Source: Pseudomonas helleri (GTDB lineage: Bacteria > Pseudomonadota > Gammaproteobacteria > Pseudomonadales > Pseudomonadaceae). From it: 64,000 nt of DNA. The position numbers and the translations under genes are program-made. Each line of letters starts with the position of its first letter. Positions within the stretch are counted from its first letter, which is position 1. Below are positions 43,218 to 54,112 of this stretch, in pieces. Where the stretch lies: assembly GCF_001043025.1 (NCBI RefSeq), contig NZ_JYLD01000006.1, positions 124,001 to 188,000 on the forward strand. The letters are read 5' to 3'. Below the pieces are notes generated by a model, which was given only the letters and a program-made list of their open reading frames with translations, made no database searches and was not told where the DNA came from.

Positions 43218-43838
43218 CTACTCGGACATCACCACCATCACTTGCGCATCTGCCTCGTCTTCACTTTCAGACAGGTAGATATGCCCAACCCCGCTATTGA
43301 AATAGGCTGTTTCACGGACACCGATGCTGATCGACTCGCCCGTTTCGAACTGGATGCGCACCCTTCCGGCAAGGACTAAAGCAAACTCTTGACCGGCATG
43401 GCGAATGTAATCGTCAAACTGGCTCAATTCGCGGGCAAATACCCTGACGTACATGGGCTCCATGCGGCGCCCCGGAAAGTCCCCCGCCATCGGGTGGTAA
43501 TCGTAATTGCCGGTGCTGTACCCCGCCGTGTTATCGAGAGGTGAGCTGACCACGGTGGGTTGCAACAGGTCATTGTGCTCTCGGGGCAGGCTGAACAATT
43601 GGGCGATGTCCGTGCTCAGCGCCCGCGCAGCAGCCGCCAATTTTTCATAACTCACCGACACTTGCGCCAATTCCATTTTCGACAAGGTCGAGAGTGCGAC
43701 GCCGGAACGCTCGGAGAGTTGTTTAAGGGTCAATTTTTGATTTTTGCGAATCGCCCGCAGACGTGCACCCACCTGGGTACGGTCAATCAGGGAATGGGCT
43801 GTGGCGCTCGAGGAGGAAGGGTCTCGATCGGAACTCAT
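43218..43838 (-). CDS. XRE-type regulator with C-terminal cupin domain
   Basis: 206 residues. The N-terminal helix-turn-helix (about 22-80) has LRAIRKNQKLTLKQLSERSGVALSTLSKMELAQV. The cupin (about 130-205) has HAGQEFALVLAGRVRIQFE and YFNSGVGHIYLSESE. This architecture is common in regulators of amine and amino-acid catabolism. It is divergent from the FAD oxidoreductase at 44008. A perfect inverted repeat at 43925-43966 between the two genes is its likely operator. Confidence 0.92.
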   Translation of the reverse strand: MSSDRDPSSSSATAHSLIDRTQVGARLRAIRKNQKLTLKQLSERSGVALSTLSKMELAQVSVSYEKLAAAARALSTDIAQLFSLPREHNDLLQPTVVSSPLDNTAGYSTGNYDYHPMAGDFPGRRMEPMYVRVFARELSQFDDYIRHAGQEFALVLAGRVRIQFETGESISIGVRETAYFNSGVGHIYLSESEDEADAQVMVVMSE

Positions 43839-43924
43839 GCAGGCTCTCTGTCGGGCAAATGAAGGCGTCTGGGACTGGTTCCAGGCGCGAGTCTGGATAT
43901 TACCTCACCCAGAAGGCTTGACTG

Positions 43925-43966
43925 CTAAATTCTCATATCCTACATTTCTCTTATATGAGAATTTAG
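43925..43966. promoter_or_regulatory. Perfect 14-bp inverted repeat, operator candidate
   Basis: CTAAATTCTCATAT (43925-43938) and ATATGAGAATTTAG (43953-43966) are exact reverse complements with a 14-base spacer, so their centres are 28 bp apart. It lies 42 bp before the oxidoreductase ATG in an AT-rich pocket, and probably covers its promoter. Confidence 0.65.
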
Positions 43967-44007
43967 AACCCTGCATCACAGGGCACTTTCAAACGGGAGA
44001 TCCAGGC

Positions 44008-45144
44008 ATGCACGACAACGAATGTTTTGACTACGTCATCATCGGCGGCGGCATAGCCGGAGCCTCGCTAGCCTGGCGATTGTCTGCACATGCCAGTGTT
44101 GCAGTGCTTGAGCGCGAACCCCAACCCGGATACCACTCGACCGGTCGCTCGGCGGCGATGTTTATGGAGGCCTACGGCACTCCACAAATCCAGGCATTGA
44201 CCCGTGCCAGCCGGGCTTTTTACGAGCAACCACCGACAGGCTTCACCGAGCATGCGCTGCTGGAACCACGGGGCTGTTTGTACGTCGCGAATCATGAACA
44301 GCGGGCATTGCTCAAGCAGACATTCGAAGCGAGTCGAGCCCACTCTGACAATGTGTCATTGATCGATGCCGAACGTGCGCTGGCACTGGTGCCTTGCCTG
44401 CACCCGCGGGTCACTGCAGGCGCCATGCTTGAAACAGCGGCACGTGATCTGGATGTAAACGCTCTACATCAAGGCTTTCTGCGGGCCATGCGCCAGGCCG
44501 GAGGGGTGTTGCAGTGTGACGCTGAGCTAAGCACTGCAAGCCGTCAGGGTGCTGTCTGGCATCTGCTGTTGAAGGACGGCCGCGCGTTACGCGCACACAA
44601 TCTGGTGAACGCTGCAGGCGCCTGGGCCGATCAGGTAGCTCAACAATGCGCCGTAGCGCCCATTGGGTTACAACCCTGTCGGCGCACTGCCTTCACATTC
44701 GACGGCCCCAAAGGCATGGATTTCTCGCAATGGCCCGCCGTCATCGGTATTGACGAAAGTTTCTACTTCAAACCGGATGCTGGCCAGTTACTGGGCTCAC
44801 CTGCCAACGCCGACCCCGTTGCCGCACACGATGTGATGCCGGAAGAACTGGACATTGCCACCGGCATTTACCACATCGAAAACGCCACCACGCTGAGTAT
44901 TCGCCGCCCACGTCACAGCTGGGCAGGCCTGCGTTCGTTCGTCAGTGATGGAGACCTCGTCGTCGGCTGGGACAACCACCGGGACGGTTTCTATTGGCTG
45001 GCGGCTCAGGGCGGTTATGGCATTCAGTCGGCAGCCGGGGTTTCACAACTGGCCTGCGCCCAACTGCTCCATCAAGCCCTGCCCGAAGAATTGCGCAGCC
45101 AAGGTGTCGATCCACAACGCCTGGCCCCCGCACGTTTGCGTTAA
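44008..45144 (+). CDS. FAD-dependent amino-acid oxidoreductase (DAO family)
   Basis: 378 residues from ATG 44008 (GGGAG upstream). The Rossmann motif DYVIIGGGIAGASLAWRL (about 8-25) binds FAD, HSTGRSAAMFMEAYG (about 43-57) follows, and GGYGIQSAAGVSQLAC near the C-terminus closes the DAO fold. DAO-type enzymes oxidise amino acids or secondary amines to imines. A RidA gene follows 24 bp later and a transporter after that, so the operon fits uptake and oxidation of an amino acid with imine clean-up. The substrate is unknown. Confidence 0.9.
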   Translation: MHDNECFDYVIIGGGIAGASLAWRLSAHASVAVLEREPQPGYHSTGRSAAMFMEAYGTPQIQALTRASRAFYEQPPTGFTEHALLEPRGCLYVANHEQRALLKQTFEASRAHSDNVSLIDAERALALVPCLHPRVTAGAMLETAARDLDVNALHQGFLRAMRQAGGVLQCDAELSTASRQGAVWHLLLKDGRALRAHNLVNAAGAWADQVAQQCAVAPIGLQPCRRTAFTFDGPKGMDFSQWPAVIGIDESFYFKPDAGQLLGSPANADPVAAHDVMPEELDIATGIYHIENATTLSIRRPRHSWAGLRSFVSDGDLVVGWDNHRDGFYWLAAQGGYGIQSAAGVSQLACAQLLHQALPEELRSQGVDPQRLAPARLR

Positions 45145-45168
45145 TCCCCCTGACCCAGAGGTCCTCTT

Positions 45169-45546
45169 ATGTCTGACACGATCAAGCGCTACCCCAGCCA
45201 TCTGCCCTTCCCTTTCTCCAGGGCGATACGCGTGGGTGACTTCCTGTTTCTGTCCGGGCAAGTGCCCATGAATGCGCAGGGTGAAGTAGTACGCGGTGAT
45301 ATCAGCGTACAAACCGAAGCGGTGATGACCCGCATCAGCGAGACACTGGCCGAGTGCGGCGTGGGCTTTGATCAGGTCGTAAAGGCCACGGTGTGGCTAT
45401 CGGACATGCAGCACTTCACCGGTTTCAATGAGGTCTACAAGCGTCATTTCCCTAACGGCTTCCCGGTGCGCTCCACCGTCGGCGCCCAGCTTGCGCTGGG
45501 GGTCGATGTCGAGGTCGAAGTTCAGGCCTGGCTAGGCGCCAGTTAA
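45169..45546 (+). CDS. RidA family imine/enamine deaminase, operon with oxidoreductase
   Basis: 125 residues. VGDFLFLSGQVPMNAQGEVV (about 23-42), VVKATVWLSDMQHFTGFNEVY (about 67-87) and FPVRSTVGAQLALGVDVEVE (about 94-113) match the family, with the substrate-binding arginine in PVRST. It follows the DAO-type enzyme by 24 bp and should speed hydrolysis of its imine product. It is cytoplasmic, with no signal. Confidence 0.93.
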   Translation: MSDTIKRYPSHLPFPFSRAIRVGDFLFLSGQVPMNAQGEVVRGDISVQTEAVMTRISETLAECGVGFDQVVKATVWLSDMQHFTGFNEVYKRHFPNGFPVRSTVGAQLALGVDVEVEVQAWLGAS

Positions 45547-45635
45547 TCCAGGGCATCGACTGTCAATGCGCTACCCCGCAGGTCAGTACCACCGCCTGCT
45601 ACCAGCATAAAAACAATAAATCGAGGGAAGTCGTC

Positions 45636-46691
45636 ATGAAAGAAAGTCTAAAAATCGCCGGAGCGTTTGTAGGCGTGATAGTCGGTGCTGGATTTGCTTC
45701 AGGCCGGGAGCTGATGTTGATGTTCGTCAGCTTCGGCGTCTGGGGACTGGTGGGCGCAGTGATCAGCGCCGCGTTCTTTACGTTTCTCGGGATGGCACTT
45801 GCCGGCATGGGCAGCCGATTACAGGCCACGTCGCACAAAGACGTGGTCTATAACCTGTGCGGGCGCTTTCTTGGGACTTTTGTCGACCTGATGATTACCT
45901 TTTTCATGTTTGCGGTGACTGTGGTGATGCTGGCGGGCGGTGGCGCGCTGTTGGAGCAGCAGTTCGACATACCGGCGATTCTGGGCAGCATTATCGTGAC
46001 CGTAATCGTCGTGGCCGTTGTGTGCCTGGATGTGCACAAAGTCATTGGCGTCATTAGTGCAGCAACTCCTTTTCTGATTCTTACCGCAGTAGGAGTAGCA
46101 CTGTACGGAGTCGCCACTCGCGACCTGAGTTTCCCGGAGCTCAACCAGTTGGCCAGCGAGCAGGAGGCCGGAGCGAATCATTGGTTACTGGGCGCCTTGC
46201 TGTACGTGTCCTACAACATTGTTGCCGGAGTGCCCATTTTGGCGATCATGGGTGGCGCCGCAAAAACCGAGAAGCAGGCCATGATGGGCGGCATCATCGG
46301 CGGTGCATTGTTGGGTTTGCTGATGCTGGTCATGAGTCTGGGGCTGCTTTCACGCCTGGACAGCGTGGCGGACTTGCCGATGCCGATGCTCTCGATTGCG
46401 ACTGAAGCCTCGCCTATTCTGGGGCTGCTCATGGCCGTGATCATTTTTTGCATGATCCTCAACACGGCCGTAGGCACGCTGTATTCCTTTTGCGCGCGCG
46501 TGCTGCCGGTCGGCACCCACAAGTTCCGCCTCGGCTCCGTCGCCGCCGGCGCAATTGCCTTTGTCGGTAGTCTGGTCGGGTTTATCAGCCTGGTAGGTCA
46601 GGTGTACCCGCTGTTCGGCTACCTGGGTTTCCTGCTGATCGGTGCCGTACTGATTGGCTGGTTCCGCGCACGTCGACTGGTCACGGCCTGA
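45636..46691 (+). CDS. YkvI-like transporter (LeuT-fold membrane protein)
   Basis: 351 residues with about ten helices. The first helix has GAFVGVIVGAGFASGRELMLMF (about 9-30), an unwound-helix pattern of LeuT-fold carriers. It matches the YkvI family, thought to be amino-acid or related transporters, though this is not well characterised. It lies 89 bp after the RidA gene on the same strand, and is the likely importer of the oxidoreductase substrate. A strong terminator hairpin follows. Confidence 0.85.
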   Translation: MKESLKIAGAFVGVIVGAGFASGRELMLMFVSFGVWGLVGAVISAAFFTFLGMALAGMGSRLQATSHKDVVYNLCGRFLGTFVDLMITFFMFAVTVVMLAGGGALLEQQFDIPAILGSIIVTVIVVAVVCLDVHKVIGVISAATPFLILTAVGVALYGVATRDLSFPELNQLASEQEAGANHWLLGALLYVSYNIVAGVPILAIMGGAAKTEKQAMMGGIIGGALLGLLMLVMSLGLLSRLDSVADLPMPMLSIATEASPILGLLMAVIIFCMILNTAVGTLYSFCARVLPVGTHKFRLGSVAAGAIAFVGSLVGFISLVGQVYPLFGYLGFLLIGAVLIGWFRARRLVTA

Positions 46692-46707
46692 TCTTGAGCG
46701 CCTACTG

Positions 46708-46739
46708 CAGCGGGCAAAAAACCTATTTTTTGCCCGCTG
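46708..46739. terminator. Bidirectional intrinsic terminator
   Basis: CAGCGGGCAAAAAA (46708-46721) pairs perfectly with TTTTTTGCCCGCTG (46726-46739) around CCTA. GC-rich arms with A and T tracts make a textbook terminator for both strands. It overlaps the end of the small gene 46723-46890. Confidence 0.9.
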
Positions 46740-46890
46740 TCCTGAACAGAGGCAGTGCCAGAAACAGCAGCCCGCCGCCCAGAAGCGTGGTGCCGAAACT
46801 GGCATGACCGGCCACTATCATTCCCAGCCCCGCGACGATCCCTGCCAGGCCGACAATTCGAATATTTTTGTCCGGTGATTTCAGTTCCAT
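46723..46890 (-). CDS. 55-residue membrane protein
   Basis: From ATG 46890, MELKSPDKNIRIVGLAGIVAGLG..., ending in RTAGKK. A hydrophilic charged N-terminus is followed by two short hydrophobic helices (about 11-29 and 33-49) and a basic tail. GGGAG lies 11 bases upstream of the ATG. The last codons are part of the terminator hairpin. I do not recognise the family. The coding case rests on the ribosome site, the clean helical pattern and the fit to the terminator. Confidence 0.6.
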   Translation of the reverse strand: MELKSPDKNIRIVGLAGIVAGLGMIVAGHASFGTTLLGGGLLFLALPLFRTAGKK

Positions 46891-47606
46891 GCTGTCTGTA
46901 CTCCCTTTGCGATTACCACACAGACTAGCAAAACTTGAGGCGAGCTTGCCAGACTGCGGTTTTACGCCTGTTTTATGAGGTAACCGACGATTGGTATGAC
47001 GTTTGTCATGGCAAGGGAACTTGAGTTCTAAACTGAGTCCAATGAGGTTCTTATCGACTCAGGATTGCCAAGATGAACGCCACTTCCTCACACGGCTGGG
47101 TCTGGGCTTACCGAAAAGTCCGCAGTTTGCAATGCTCACGCCTGTCGTCTGCCTACAGGGCCACTTTGTATGTTTTACGGGGAGATACCGGCACGTTTCA
47201 CAGTGACTTCAGTTGGCAGAAGAATCGTATCCGGCGATGAAGCCCTGAATACCCCCATTCCCACTGTAGGAGGGACCGCCCCGTCTACGACGCCGCGCTG
47301 TCGCGCAGCAAACAGGCCACCGAATATCTTCAGCATCCCCGAATCGGTTCCCTCTCCTTCGGGAGAGGGCTAGGGTGAGGGGGGCTCTTAGATCAAGATC
47401 AAAAGATCGCGAGCAAGCTCGCTCCTACAAAGCCTTTAAAATCAATCACTTATTTTATGTTTGATAGGAGCGAGCTTGACCTTGGGATTTATCGCAGCCT
47501 TCGTGCCTCGGCAGCGACTACGGGTTCTGTAGGAGCGAGCTTGCCTCGCGATCTCTTGACCTTAAAAGATCGCGAGGCGAGCTCGCTCCTACAAGGACCC
47601 CGGCGT
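46891..47606. other. Gene-free region with several repeat elements
   Basis: 716 bp with no convincing gene. It holds a CCCTCTCC-TTCG-GGAGAGGG hairpin (47350-47369) followed by TAGGGTGAGGGG, a known Pseudomonas repeat type. Several REP-like elements follow at about 47397-47594. A 67-codon frame at 47003-47206 lacks family features and is probably not real. Confidence 0.6.
47397..47594. repeat. Cluster of REP-like elements
   Basis: At least three copies: AAAAGATCGCGAGCAAGCTC at 47401, a degraded one from 47464 (TAGGAGCGAGCTTGACC), and a full inverted pair at 47526-47594 (TCTGTAGGAGCGAGCTTGCC to CTCGCTCCTACA). It ends 13 bp before the aldehyde dehydrogenase stop, so it may define that transcript's 3' end. 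Confidence 0.8.
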
Positions 47607-49070
47607 TTAAAACGGGTAGTGCCGTGGCGTGTGTTGCACGCTGATCCAGTGGTCACGGGTGAATTCGTCAATCGCCCAGTCACCATTGAAACGGCCAAGC
47701 CCTGAGTTCTTTTCACCGCCAAAAGGTGCGTTGGCTTCGTCGTTGACCGGGATGTCGTTGACGTGGGTCATGCCTGCTCTCACTTTGCGGGCAAAGGTGA
47801 CGGCGCGTTCCAGGTTGGTACTGAAGACTGCACTGGAAAGGCCGAATTCGGTGGCGTTGGCCAATTCCAGGGCATGGGCTTCGTCGCGGGCACGGATCAG
47901 CCCCACCAGCGGGCCGAAAATTTCATTGCGGGCAAGGTCCATGTCGACGGTAACTTCGCCGTAGACATGCGGCGCCATCAAGTTTCCATTACTGCCGCCT
48001 TCAAACAGCGGACGGGCCCCTTCAGCGCGGGCCAGTTCGATCTTTTCATGCAGGCCCTGCAGCTGTTTGGCGTTGATGACCGGGCCGATCACGGTGTCTT
48101 GCAGGTTAGGGTCGCCCACCTTGAGCCCTTTGACCCGCTCTACAAAACGCTCGGCAAAGGCCGAATACAAACGCTCGTCGATAATGATGCGGTTGATCGC
48201 CATGCAGATCTGCCCCTGGTGCAGGATTTTACCAAACACCGCAGCATTTACCGCCTGCTCCAGGTCAGCGTCTTCCAGCACGACAAACGGGCTGTTGCCG
48301 CCCAACTCCAACGCGACGTGCTTGAGGTGTTCGCCGCCGCTGGCGATTGCGCCAATACCGCGACCGACCGGGGTCGAGCCGGTAAAGGTGATGAGCGACG
48401 GCACCGGGTGCTCGACAAACGCATCGCCAATTTCACTGCCCGCACCCACCACCACACTCAATACGCCAGCCGGCAATCCGGCCTCTTCAAAGATGCGCGC
48501 CAGCAGCAAACCGCCACACACCGGGGTGTCGCTGGCCGGTTTGATGACCACAGCGTTGCCCAGCGCCAGCGCCGGGGCAATGGAGCGCTGGGTCAAGTGC
48601 AGCGGGAAGTTCCACGGACTGATAACGCCGACCACGCCAAGCGCGCTGCGATACACCCGGCTCTCTTTACCCGGTACGTTGGACTCGACGATGCGCCCGT
48701 GAACCCGCGCCGGGAAGGATGCTGACTCCAGCGCAATGGCCCGTGCCGCGCCCCATTCCAGTTGCGCCTTGAGCCGGGTACTGCCTGACTCGCGGATGAG
48801 CCAGTCGATGATTTCGTCGCGGCGCCGGTCAAACACCGCCACCACCTCATGCAACACCGCCGCTCGCGCCGAAGGACCAAGCGCAGCCCATTGCGGCTGC
48901 ACCTCGGCGGCCTTGCGATAGGCAGCGTCGAGGTCGGCCCGGTTAGCCTGAGGGATTTCCAGCAGCAGCGAATCGTCGAACGGGTTAGTCACCCGCAGGT
49001 GTTTGCCGCCCGTGCCTTTACGCCACTCTCCGGCAATCGGTTGCAGATGAAAATCGCTGTAATGGGTCAT
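47607..49070 (-). CDS. Benzaldehyde-type aldehyde dehydrogenase (XylC-like)
   Basis: 487 residues. The ALDH motifs are complete: [12 protein letters not shown] (about 150-161), [14 protein letters not shown] (about 226-239), [17 protein letters not shown] with the catalytic Glu (about 252-268), and [11 protein letters not shown] with the nucleophile Cys near 287. Length and pattern match the benzaldehyde/vanillin dehydrogenase group. It lies 3' of the AAHS transporter and the benzoylformate decarboxylase, so it should oxidise benzaldehyde to benzoate with NAD(P)+. The classic MdlD of P. putida is a different, shorter ALDH class. Confidence 0.9.
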   Translation of the reverse strand: MTHYSDFHLQPIAGEWRKGTGGKHLRVTNPFDDSLLLEIPQANRADLDAAYRKAAEVQPQWAALGPSARAAVLHEVVAVFDRRRDEIIDWLIRESGSTRLKAQLEWGAARAIALESASFPARVHGRIVESNVPGKESRVYRSALGVVGVISPWNFPLHLTQRSIAPALALGNAVVIKPASDTPVCGGLLLARIFEEAGLPAGVLSVVVGAGSEIGDAFVEHPVPSLITFTGSTPVGRGIGAIASGGEHLKHVALELGGNSPFVVLEDADLEQAVNAAVFGKILHQGQICMAINRIIIDERLYSAFAERFVERVKGLKVGDPNLQDTVIGPVINAKQLQGLHEKIELARAEGARPLFEGGSNGNLMAPHVYGEVTVDMDLARNEIFGPLVGLIRARDEAHALELANATEFGLSSAVFSTNLERAVTFARKVRAGMTHVNDIPVNDEANAPFGGEKNSGLGRFNGDWAIDEFTRDHWISVQHTPRHYPF

Positions 49071-49082
49071 GTCATGCTCCTT

Positions 49083-50411
49083 TTAAACAGATTCAGAGGC
49101 TTGGGTAATGGAAGACGTGGGGCGTACGTGAATGCACACGATGGCCAAAGCACCTATTACTCCGGGCAACGCGAACGCCAAAAAGTTCTGCTGGAAGGGC
49201 AAGTCCAGCGCCAACAGGCTGCCACCGAGCATCGGCCCGGCAATGGCCCCGAGGCGGCCAATCCCGGCGGCCCAGCCCACGCCGGTAGAACGGATATGCG
49301 CCGGATAAGAAATCGAAGCATAGGCATGAATCACCGCCAGAGTACCGATGGTGGTTGCGCCGGCAATCAGCAACAGCAGGTTAAGCAGGATCGGGCCGGG
49401 CTTGAAGCCGAGGGCGGCCAACGACAGCGCCGCCAGAACAAAAAACAACGCCAGAGTGCGCTGCACACCCAGACGGTCCGCCAGCCAGCCGCCGAACAGT
49501 GCGCCCACCGTGGCACCCACGTTGAGGGTCACCAGAAACGCGAGGCTCGAACCCAGGGGGTAACCACCGTGCGCCATAAGCTTGGGCAACCAGGTATTGA
49601 GCCCGTAGCTCATCAGCATGCACATGGCGAATGCTACCCACAGCAACAAGGTGGCCAGCGCCTGACCTTTGCTGAATAGCTGCGGCAGACGGGCAGCGCG
49701 GGTCTGTTTGTCATTGACCGGCAGGCTCAACGCAGTGCCGGGGCGATACGCCGGGTCGACTTTGACCAACAGTTGATCGAGCTCGCCACGGCGCCCCTTG
49801 AGGGCCAGAAACGCCGCCGACTCAGGCAGGTAACGCAGCATAAATGGCACCGCCAACACCGGCAGGACGGCCACGTAAAACACCGCCTGCCAGCCCCACT
49901 GCGGGATCACCGCAATCGCCAGCAAGGCCGACAGCACCGCGCCCACCGAGTAGAAGCTCGACATCACGGTAATCATGGTGCTGCGCCGCCCTTCGGGGGC
50001 GAACTCGCTGATCAGGTTGATCGCACTCGGCACCAGCGCGCCTAAGGCCAGGCCCGTCACCAGACGGCAGGCGCCCAGCTCGAAAGGCGTGGTGGCGTGC
50101 CCGGTGAGAAATGCCGCCAGGCTGGCCAGCAAGGTGGTGAGGATGATCAGCTTGCGCCGTCCAAAACGGTCGGCCAAGGGCGCAATCAGGGTGCCGCCGA
50201 ACAGCATGCCGAACAACGCGCAACTGCCCAGGGTGCCGGCTTCGATCGCAGACAATTGCCAGTCCTGCATCAACTGCGGCACCACCGAGCCATAGATCAC
50301 CATGTCGTAGCCATCGAACAGCATGATGAAACAGCCCCACATCAGTATCAGCAGGTGCGTGCGATTAAACGGTGCGGCGTCGATCACTTCACTGACGGAA
50401 GTTTTGTTCAT
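49083..50411 (-). CDS. MFS aromatic acid:H+ symporter (AAHS family)
   Basis: 442 residues with 12 helices, from ATG 50411 (GAGGTGG upstream). The AAHS marks are present: FDGYDMVIYGSVVPQLM (about 33-49) with the charged DGYD motif, LADRFGRRKLIIL (about 78-90) and GGWLADRLGVQR in the second half. Relatives PcaK and BenK import aromatic acids. In this operon the substrate is probably benzoylformate (phenylglyoxylate) or a related aryl acid. It is followed 12 bp later by the aldehyde dehydrogenase. Confidence 0.92.
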   Translation of the reverse strand: MNKTSVSEVIDAAPFNRTHLLILMWGCFIMLFDGYDMVIYGSVVPQLMQDWQLSAIEAGTLGSCALFGMLFGGTLIAPLADRFGRRKLIILTTLLASLAAFLTGHATTPFELGACRLVTGLALGALVPSAINLISEFAPEGRRSTMITVMSSFYSVGAVLSALLAIAVIPQWGWQAVFYVAVLPVLAVPFMLRYLPESAAFLALKGRRGELDQLLVKVDPAYRPGTALSLPVNDKQTRAARLPQLFSKGQALATLLLWVAFAMCMLMSYGLNTWLPKLMAHGGYPLGSSLAFLVTLNVGATVGALFGGWLADRLGVQRTLALFFVLAALSLAALGFKPGPILLNLLLLIAGATTIGTLAVIHAYASISYPAHIRSTGVGWAAGIGRLGAIAGPMLGGSLLALDLPFQQNFLAFALPGVIGALAIVCIHVRPTSSITQASESV

Positions 50412-50491
50412 AACCACCTCTTTTTTTATTGTTGTTGTCGTGCGGTATCAGGCCCGTTTCCCCAGACAAGGCTCGGGCCTGACGTGGGCTG

Positions 50492-52202
<1,711 letters not shown>

Positions 52203-53099
52203 ATGAGCCACATCGACCTGAACCTGATCCGCACCTTCATCACTCTGTATGAAGCCCGCAGCGTGACCCTGGCCGCAGAACGTCTGTTCGTCACCCAGCC
52301 TTCCGTGAGCTATGGCCTGGCCCGCCTGCGCGAGCTGTTCGATGACAAATTGTTCAGCCGCACCCGAGACGGCATTCAGCCGACATTTGTCGCGCAGCAG
52401 CTCTACCCCACGCTGCGTGATTGTCTGACACGCATTGAGGGCGCCGTGCAGAGCACTCGCCAGTTTGACCCGGCAACCACTGAGCGCCGCTTTCGCATTG
52501 CGCTCTCGGATCTGGGGGAGATGGGCTTTTTATCGCTGATTCTGGCGCGCCTGAATCGCGAGGCACCGCAGGCGGAGGTCGAAGTCATACCGCTGCAGGT
52601 CGACCAGGTGGGTGAATGGCTGGCCAGCGCCAAGATCGACGCCGCGATCTGCCGCCATCCGGTGCCCGGCACCCACAACCGGGTGCTGATGCATGAGCGC
52701 TATACCTGCTTGCTCAGCGCCAGTCATCCGCGCATCCGCGAGCACATCAATCTGCAACAGTTTCTCGCCGAACGGCACGTCACCGTGACCCGTACCTCCG
52801 GCCACGGCAGCATTGAAGACGTCTTGAAGAGCATGAATGTCGAGCGACGGATAAACCTGCACGTGCCGCATTTTTCCGTGCTGCCGAAAATTCTTCCGGG
52901 CACCGACCTGCTGGCCGTGCTGCCTGAGCAGATCGCCAGATTATTTGTGCATGACGGGGGGTTGCAAATGCTGGACTTGCCGTTCCAGGTGCCCGAGTTC
53001 GATGTCTCGTTGCACTGGAACCCCAACAGTGAGAGTTCGGCGGCGCTGCGCTGGTTTTGCGCAACCATTGCCGATGCGATTATCAGCGGCCAGGTTTAA
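52203..53099 (+). CDS. LysR-family regulator of the benzoylformate operon
   Basis: 298 residues. The helix-turn-helix (about 5-65) is LNLIRTFITLYEARSVTLAAERLFVTQPSVSYGLARLRELFDD, and the C-terminal domain includes SDLGEMGFLSLILARL (about 101-116) typical of NahR/NodD-like aromatic sensors. It is divergent from mdlC, its likely target, with an aromatic acid as probable inducer. Confidence 0.9.
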   Translation: MSHIDLNLIRTFITLYEARSVTLAAERLFVTQPSVSYGLARLRELFDDKLFSRTRDGIQPTFVAQQLYPTLRDCLTRIEGAVQSTRQFDPATTERRFRIALSDLGEMGFLSLILARLNREAPQAEVEVIPLQVDQVGEWLASAKIDAAICRHPVPGTHNRVLMHERYTCLLSASHPRIREHINLQQFLAERHVTVTRTSGHGSIEDVLKSMNVERRINLHVPHFSVLPKILPGTDLLAVLPEQIARLFVHDGGLQMLDLPFQVPEFDVSLHWNPNSESSAALRWFCATIADAIISGQV

Positions 53100-53108
53100 A
53101 GGCCACCC

Positions 53109-53138
53109 ACCCTGGCCAGCGTGTTTGCTGACCAGGGT
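53109..53138. terminator. Hairpin between convergent LysR and RidA genes
   Basis: ACCCTGGCCAGC (53109-53120) pairs with GCTGACCAGGGT (53127-53138), 11 of 12 bases, around GTGTTT. It is placed between two gene ends and can serve both. Confidence 0.7.
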
Positions 53139-53155
53139 TTAAGGCACAGATCAGG

Positions 53156-53659
53156 TTATGGACGAACCGCCGTCACTTCGATTTCTACCAGGTAGTTGGG
53201 GTTGGCCAGACCTGCCACCTGGAACGCTGAGCGGGTTGGCAACTTGGGCTGGGCAGCCGTGCCAAAGAACTGGGTGTAGCCCTTCATAAAGCCGGCGAAA
53301 TCCATCTTGCCGGTTTCAGGCGTGCCCACCAGATAGACCTGCATTTTCACCACATCGCCCATGGTCAGATTGAGGCTTTTCAACGTGCCTTCAATGTTCT
53401 TCAGCACATTGACGGTCTGCACTTCGGTGTCGCCATAAGCGGCCAGTGTCTTGGGATCGGCCTTGCTGTCGGCAATTGGCGGCACCACACCACTGAGGTT
53501 GACCACGGTGGCCCCTGGCGGAATTTCCACGGCCAGGGAGATCGGGAAATCAGAGTTTGGCAGCTTGTGCCGGATCACTTCAGCAGCGTTAACCTGCGTG
53601 GCCATGAGGCCGCCCAACAAAGAGGTCAGCAGGACGGTGGTGATGATGGTCTTCGACAT
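53156..53659 (-). CDS. Exported RidA-family protein
   Basis: 167 residues: a Sec signal peptide (MSKTIITTVLLTSLLGGLMATQVNA) followed by a RidA domain (about 30-167). The family arginine is in LPTRSAFQVAGL (about 143-154) and the ending LVEIEVTAV fits the last strand. A periplasmic RidA is unusual, since most are cytoplasmic. It is the last gene of a leftward unit with a cytochrome c and a Tat-exported amine oxidase, so it probably hydrolyses the imine made by that enzyme in the periplasm. Confidence 0.88.
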   Translation of the reverse strand: MSKTIITTVLLTSLLGGLMATQVNAAEVIRHKLPNSDFPISLAVEIPPGATVVNLSGVVPPIADSKADPKTLAAYGDTEVQTVNVLKNIEGTLKSLNLTMGDVVKMQVYLVGTPETGKMDFAGFMKGYTQFFGTAAQPKLPTRSAFQVAGLANPNYLVEIEVTAVRP

Positions 53660-53703
53660 TGTTTATTCCTTTAGGGATGAAAAAACGTAATCCATGGAGA
53701 CTT

Positions 53704-54099
53704 TCAGCGCTGGGTGAGAACCCTAACCTCTTCGGCCGTGACCGTATCGGGGTATTGATTACCAAAATGTGTGCGGACATAGTTGACCACCGCAGCAATC
53801 TGCTGGTCATCCATGTACTTTTTGAAGCCCGGCATACCGCCTTGCCCGGAGGCCACCATGTATATCGGGTACACCTTGGCGCCTAGCTTGGAGTTGGTCG
53901 ACAGCGCCGGGTAAGCCCCGGCACCGTGAGCCCCCTGGCCTTGGGCCATGTGGCAGCCCTGGCAGACTTGATTAAACAGCGCTTCGCCGGTCTGTTCTTC
54001 GAACTTGCCGGAGGTGGACAGGATCGGAGCGTCAGCGGCAAACGCCGTCGCGCTGCCCATCAGGCCCCACAACACAGCGGTGGACATAATCGTACGCAT
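53704..54099 (-). CDS. Periplasmic cytochrome c
   Basis: 131 residues from ATG 54099 (GGGAG upstream). A signal peptide ends near ATAFA. The haem attachment motif CQGCH is near residue 46, and GGMPGFKKYM (about 87-96) supplies the axial methionine, with VNYVRTHFG in the C-terminal helix: a class I cytochrome c. It is 13 bp from the amine oxidase gene. In nicotine degradation, the flavoenzyme NicA2 passes its electrons to a neighbouring cytochrome c, and this pair may do the same. Confidence 0.92.
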   Translation of the reverse strand: MRTIMSTAVLWGLMGSATAFAADAPILSTSGKFEEQTGEALFNQVCQGCHMAQGQGAHGAGAYPALSTNSKLGAKVYPIYMVASGQGGMPGFKKYMDDQQIAAVVNYVRTHFGNQYPDTVTAEEVRVLTQR

Positions 54100-54112
54100 G
54101 GCTAACTCCCTG

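Noticed and set aside
47003..47206. 67-codon frame in the repeat-rich spacer
   Set aside because: No ribosome site, no hydrophobic or domain pattern, and repeats lie all around it.
47397..47594. Repeats that at first look like a CRISPR array
   Set aside because: Copies are inverted and irregularly spaced, match REP elements elsewhere in the window, and no cas gene is present.
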